A DNA stretch of 64,000 bases from Pseudomonadota bacterium. Lineage in GTDB: Bacteria > Pseudomonadota > Gammaproteobacteria > JAADHS01. Both the position numbers and the translations under genes were made by a program. Location: positions 49,875-113,874 of the forward strand of contig JAKACW010000003.1 of NCBI GenBank assembly GCA_021821045.1, in the 5' to 3' direction. Below, in pieces: positions 60,366-64,000 of the stretch. A model generated the notes under the pieces. It worked only from the letters and a program-made list of their open reading frames with translations. It made no database searches and had not been told where the DNA came from. Numbering within the stretch: the stretch's first letter is position 1; each line of letters opens with the position of its first letter.

Positions 60366-62573
60366 ATGAATCATCCTCCACGCATTCTGAAAGTCGCCGT
60401 TCCCGCGCCGCTCTATCAGTCATTCGATTACCTTGCGCCCGCCAATCTTGCAACGCCGCTTCAACCTGGTATGCGACTGCGCATTCCGTTTGGCCGACGC
60501 CGCCTCGTCGGTGTCTTGCTCGATGTGGTGTCCCACAGTGACCTGCCAAACGCGCGACTCAAAGCCGCGCTGGATTGCCTCGACGACACCGCGCTGCTTC
60601 CAGATGACCTGCTCAACCTGGCGCGCTGGGCGTCCGCCTATTACCACCACCCGGTCGGCGAAGTGATGCAACAATTGCTGCCGCCAGGGTTGCGGCGCGG
60701 TCAGCCGGGCGAGCTGTCTCAGCCAGCGCGCTGGCGCATCACTGAATCCGGCGCGCAGATTCATCTCGACACGCTCAAGCGGGCGCCGCGCCAACGCAGC
60801 TTGCTCACCCTGGCACAAACCGGCGAATCCATTGACGAAAGCGCCTTGGAGAAACCGCTGGCGCCGTGGCGCCAAGCGCTGCACACCCTGGAACAAAAAG
60901 GCTGGTTGCGCCAAGAGACTTCGGCACCAGCCCAGCCTGCGCCGCCCCAACCGCAAAGCGCGTTGCCCGAACTCAATGCCGAGCAAGCACGCGCTGTGGA
61001 CGAGATTGTCGCTGCACTGGGCACCTTCGCCACCTTTTTACTCGATGGCGTCACGGGCAGCGGCAAAACGGAGGTGTACCTGCGGGCCGCCCAGCGAGCG
61101 CTCGCGCTCGGACGACAAGTGCTTGTTCTGGTGCCGGAAATCGGGCTCACGCCGCAATTCGTTCAACGCTTTACCGAGCGCTTCGGCATCGCGCCGGTGG
61201 TGCTGCACTCCAATCTCAGCGAAGGCGAACGCAGCCGCGCCTGGCTGGCCGCCCGCGAAGGCAGCGCGCAACTGATACTTGGCACACGCTCCGCCGTGTT
61301 CACGCCGATGGCCGCGCCGGGCTTGATCATCGTCGACGAAGAACACGACCCCTCGTTCAAACAACAAGATGGCTTTCGCTACTCCGCGCGCGATCTGGCG
61401 GTGGTGCGTGCCAAGAACCTAAGCGTGCCGGTGGTTTTGGGTTCCGCAACGCCCTCGCTGGAAACCCTCTACAACGCCGACAGCGGCCGCTATCGCCGGC
61501 TCGAACTTCCCAAACGGGCCCGCGCCGCGGCGACGCCGACCTACGAACTGTTGGATATCCGAGGACAGAAACTCAAAGGCAAGCTGTCGCCCCCATTGCT
61601 GGGATTGATCAAAAAGCATCTCGATGCCCAAGGCCAAGTTCTGGTGTTCCTTAATCGCCGCGGTTTCGCTCCTTCCCTGCTGTGCCATGACTGCGGTTGG
61701 CTCGCCCTGTGCAAACGGTGCGATGTGCGGTTCACGTTCCACCGCCGCGACAATCTATTGCGCTGCCATCACTGCGGCGCCGAACAGCGCCCGCCGGAAC
61801 ATTGCGCGGCCTGCGGCAGTACCGCCCTGTTGCCCCTGGGTCTGGGCACGGAGCGCATCGACGAGGAATTGAGCGCGATGTTTCCCGAGGCCAATGTGCT
61901 GCGCATCGATCGCGACACTACCCGGCGCAGGGGCGCCATGAGCGCATTGATGCAACAAGCCCACGGCGGCGAGCATCGCATTCTGGTCGGCACCCAAATG
62001 CTCGCCAAGGGCCATGACTTTCCCGATATCACGCTGGTGGCGGTGGTCGACATCGACCAAGGGCTGTTCAGCGCCGATTTTCGCGGCCCGGAGCGCATGG
62101 CGCAGTTGCTCATCCAAGTCGCGGGCCGGGCCGGGCGCGCCGACAAACCCGGTCACGTCGCCATTCAAACCCATCACCCGGAACACCCTTTGTTCCGCAC
62201 GCTGTTGGGCGAGGGCTATCACGCCATGGCGCGCGCCGCGCTGGAAGAGCGAAAAGCCGCACAGTTGCCGCCCTTCACCGCCATGGCCCTGTTTCGCGCC
62301 GAAGCGACCCACCGCGAACGGCCGGTAAAATTTCTCAGCGACGTGCAGCAGATTCTGCGCAACGCCGGCAACGGTCGCATCGAGTTGGCCGGCCCCATTC
62401 CCGCGCCGATGGAAAAGCGCGCCGGCAAATTTCGCTATCAATTGATGATTCAAGCGTCGCAGCGCGGCCCGCTTCACCACGCGCTCGAACAGGCCATGCC
62501 GCAAATCGACGACTTGCCCAGCGCCCGCGGCGTGCGCTGGTCATTGGACGTCGACCCGGTGGACGCGGATTAA
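60366..62573 (+). CDS. priA: Primosomal protein N' (replication restart helicase PriA)
   Basis: This 735-residue protein has an N-terminal 3'-DNA-binding domain (about 1-105), a winged helix (about 110-180) and the helicase core with Walker A G-V-T-G-S-G-K-T-E (about 228-236), D-E-E-H (about 324) and G-S-A-T-P-S. The zinc region (about 440-490) has C-H-D-C-G-W, C-K-R-C, C-H-H-C and C-A-A-C. G-T-Q-M-L-A-K-G-H-D-F-P (about 545) and the C-terminal domain complete it. PriA reloads DnaB at stalled forks. The start is the ATG at 60366. The upstream gap contains DnaA boxes. Confidence 0.96.
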   Translation: MNHPPRILKVAVPAPLYQSFDYLAPANLATPLQPGMRLRIPFGRRRLVGVLLDVVSHSDLPNARLKAALDCLDDTALLPDDLLNLARWASAYYHHPVGEVMQQLLPPGLRRGQPGELSQPARWRITESGAQIHLDTLKRAPRQRSLLTLAQTGESIDESALEKPLAPWRQALHTLEQKGWLRQETSAPAQPAPPQPQSALPELNAEQARAVDEIVAALGTFATFLLDGVTGSGKTEVYLRAAQRALALGRQVLVLVPEIGLTPQFVQRFTERFGIAPVVLHSNLSEGERSRAWLAAREGSAQLILGTRSAVFTPMAAPGLIIVDEEHDPSFKQQDGFRYSARDLAVVRAKNLSVPVVLGSATPSLETLYNADSGRYRRLELPKRARAAATPTYELLDIRGQKLKGKLSPPLLGLIKKHLDAQGQVLVFLNRRGFAPSLLCHDCGWLALCKRCDVRFTFHRRDNLLRCHHCGAEQRPPEHCAACGSTALLPLGLGTERIDEELSAMFPEANVLRIDRDTTRRRGAMSALMQQAHGGEHRILVGTQMLAKGHDFPDITLVAVVDIDQGLFSADFRGPERMAQLLIQVAGRAGRADKPGHVAIQTHHPEHPLFRTLLGEGYHAMARAALEERKAAQLPPFTAMALFRAEATHRERPVKFLSDVQQILRNAGNGRIELAGPIPAPMEKRAGKFRYQLMIQASQRGPLHHALEQAMPQIDDLPSARGVRWSLDVDPVDAD

Positions 62574-62656
62574 TGCCAACTGACAAACCATGGCCAAGCA
62601 GAGACAATAGGACCGCTTTGATCACTACGATTCATACAATGCGCGACACTCCAAAT

Positions 62657-62793
62657 GTGGGAGCGGATCATTCCGCGATTCTTCGTCCAAACCATCGCCG
62701 GAACCCAGTCATCGCGGTAGGAAACCGCTCCCACAATAGACACATTCCCGCCACAAGAATCGCTTGCCCCGTGGCAGCGGGTCATTCCGCGAT
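62657..62793. repeat. REP/BIME cluster 13 (three units, last degenerate)
   Basis: A forward unit (62657-62680), a reverse unit (62711-62734) and a degenerate forward unit (62771-62793, GTGGCAGCGGGTCATTCCGC) lie between priA and the SPOR gene, both on the plus strand. This shows that the repeats also sit between co-directional genes. Confidence 0.9.
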
Positions 62794-62810
62794 AACGGTC
62801 GGCTAACTCC

Positions 62811-63473
62811 ATGGGATCCGCGACACGCCACCGAACTCAAGCCCGCTCTGCCCCGCTGCCCGGCTGGGTGTGGCTGGCCACCGGTCTCGCCATCGGTTTA
62901 TTTATCGCCTTCCTGGTTTATTTAGGACGCCTGCCCGGCACCGACGGCGAGGCGCAATTGAGCGCACCGGCCGAGGAAGCATCCGCGCCCGGCAAAGAGA
63001 CCAAGACCGCCAAAGCCGGCAAGGCGGATCAAGCCGAAAAAGAACCGCCTCCCGAAGCGCTGGAGCCGGCATTCGGTTTTTACACCGAACTGCTCAACAT
63101 GGAAGTCGAAGTTCCAGTGGAGGAACCGTTCGACTCAGCGCCTGCGGTCAAACCCGCGCCGAAAGCACCGACCGCGCCCGCGTCGCGGGAAGAACCACGC
63201 GCCGCGCCGGCCGCGATCCCGCCGCCGAAATCGGCTTACGTCTACGTGTTGCAACTCCCCTCGTTCAAGAGCTATCGCGCCGCCGACAGCCTTAAAGCGC
63301 GCCTTGCGCTCATGGGCATCGAATCATCGATCCAAACCGTCGCCGTCGGCAGCAAGGAAAAATGGTTCCGCGTGCGCGTCGGCCCCTACACCACCTCCGC
63401 CGAAGCCAATTCGATTCAACAGCGCCTGCGCCGCCAGCAAGTGCCGTCGGTGATGTTGAAATTGAGCAAATAG
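62811..63473 (+). CDS. SPOR-domain membrane protein (FtsN-like)
   Basis: This 220-residue protein has a short cytoplasmic tail (1-16), one membrane helix (about 19-40), a flexible Pro/Ala/Lys/Glu-rich periplasmic linker with A-F-G-F-Y-T-E-L-L near residue 90, and a C-terminal SPOR domain (about 142-218) with Y-V-L-Q-L-P-S-F-K-S and W-F-R-V-R-V-G-P-Y. SPOR domains bind denuded glycan strands at the septum. FtsN genes commonly sit a little downstream of priA, and F-Y-T/F-F-x-x-L repeats are typical of that group, so an FtsN role is likely but unproven. Confidence 0.88.
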   Translation: MGSATRHRTQARSAPLPGWVWLATGLAIGLFIAFLVYLGRLPGTDGEAQLSAPAEEASAPGKETKTAKAGKADQAEKEPPPEALEPAFGFYTELLNMEVEVPVEEPFDSAPAVKPAPKAPTAPASREEPRAAPAAIPPPKSAYVYVLQLPSFKSYRAADSLKARLALMGIESSIQTVAVGSKEKWFRVRVGPYTTSAEANSIQQRLRRQQVPSVMLKLSK

Positions 63474-63635
63474 CGCCGCCATCGCGAGCCGCTGTCGAAA
63501 GGCTTAACACCTGCCCGCCTTTTTTCCGTCACCGCGACCATCAGACGACGCAACGTGCTGATTTTTATAGGTGATGCCGCTTTGGCCTAGTCTTTGCTAA
63601 ATCCACCCACAACCTATTTATTTGGAGTGGTAAAG

Positions 63636-63980
63636 ATGTCATCAATAAAAACAACCGTGCTCGCAGCAGCCGCAATCGCCCTCACCATCCCCGTCACGTC
63701 CGCCTACGCCACGAGCGCCCAAGATGTCGCAATCGAATACGTGCGGGTTAAGGATAACGGCACGTTCGAAGTGCGCGCCACTCAAGCCATCGATCCGCTC
63801 TGCGCACAAGGTGGACTGATTTTCACCGTCGCGCCGCACAAACTTGGCGTGTCCAGCGATGGCGCCAAGGCACTGCTCTCGGTCGCGCTCACGGCCTATT
63901 CCCTCGAAAACCCAATCGACGTCGTTTTCGATACCAGCTCAGCCGAGTGCTTCGCCAGCGAAATCTTGATCGCTCGCTAG
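63636..63980 (+). CDS. Small secreted protein of unknown function
   Basis: This protein of 114 residues has a signal peptide (hydrophobic residues 7-20, cleavage near A-Y-A at about 25) and a predicted beta-rich mature domain with two cysteines (P-L-C-A-Q-G and A-E-C-F-A) that can form a disulfide. I recognise no family. TTTGGAG lies 9 bases before the ATG at 63636. The frame extends upstream to 63594 without a ribosome site. It is separated from the SPOR gene by 162 bases in which I see no element. Confidence 0.75.
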   Translation: MSSIKTTVLAAAAIALTIPVTSAYATSAQDVAIEYVRVKDNGTFEVRATQAIDPLCAQGGLIFTVAPHKLGVSSDGAKALLSVALTAYSLENPIDVVFDTSSAECFASEILIAR

Positions 63981-64000
63981 TCAACCCCCGCCCGATTCTC

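Noticed and set aside
4402..62793. CRISPR array
   Set aside because: The repeated units are dispersed inverted palindromes at gene ends, not regularly spaced direct repeats, and no cas genes are present.

Overview
The window is a contiguous piece of a moderately GC-rich gammaproteobacterial chromosome. Three local gene orders support this: ygfB-pepP-ubiH-ubiI, zapA-6S RNA-fau (ygfA), and priA followed by a SPOR-domain gene. Within the class I cannot place it by eye. The split glycine decarboxylase (GcvPA/GcvPB), HemJ and the DUF3683-type giant oxidoreductase recall environmental lineages more than enterics. No rRNA, tRNA, CRISPR array, prophage or complete insertion sequence was seen.

Layout. 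1-4.4 kb: an envelope energy-transduction operon (TPR lipoprotein, small secreted protein, ExbB/TolQ, two ExbD/TolR, an AgmX/TonB-like protein and a lipoprotein). 4.5-16.9 kb: mostly single genes, namely AvtA-type aminotransferase, CBS protein, a large exported alpha/beta hydrolase with a C-terminal sorting-type tail, a PAS-PAS-GGDEF diguanylate cyclase, a DUF255 thioredoxin-like protein and a beta-propeller lipoprotein. 17-21 kb: an orphan phage-type tail sheath gene, a Kelch-like secreted protein and a glycosyltransferase. 21-27.6 kb: a cNMP-EAL phosphodiesterase, then an ECF sigma/cupin anti-sigma pair divergent from a DUF4331-TPR-HupE operon. The two sides share an identical promoter motif. 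29-36 kb: PfkB kinase and the glycine cleavage operon gcvT-gcvH-gcvPA-tpx-gcvPB-dgkA behind a tandem glycine riboswitch. 36-38.8 kb: a Fur-type iron transport operon. 38.9-46.5 kb: ubiquinone hydroxylases, pepP, ygfB, zapA, 6S RNA, fau, an EVE protein and a histone H1-like gene. 46.5-64 kb: ilvA/rpiA, YbaK, HDAC-like deacetylase, Pat-type acyl-CoA ligase/acetyltransferase, DUF2905, a DUF3683 FAD/Fe-S oxidoreductase, a cNMP-rhodanese protein, YqaA, hemJ, priA, a SPOR protein and a small secreted protein.

The most striking genome-scale signal is a family of short palindromic repeats (REP/BIME-like; about 27 copies in 13 clusters). They occupy most gene ends here, usually as inverted pairs, and in several cases supply the stop codon and last residues of the upstream protein.

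The best candidates for new biology are: the ECF-controlled DUF4331-TPR-HupE module, whose HupE protein carries an EF-hand-like loop; the orphan tail sheath gene with its Shine-Dalgarno inside a hairpin; the hydrolase whose sorting tail is disrupted at a homopolymer; the DnaA-box cluster in front of priA; and the two-ExbD operon in which one ExbD has lost its membrane Asp.
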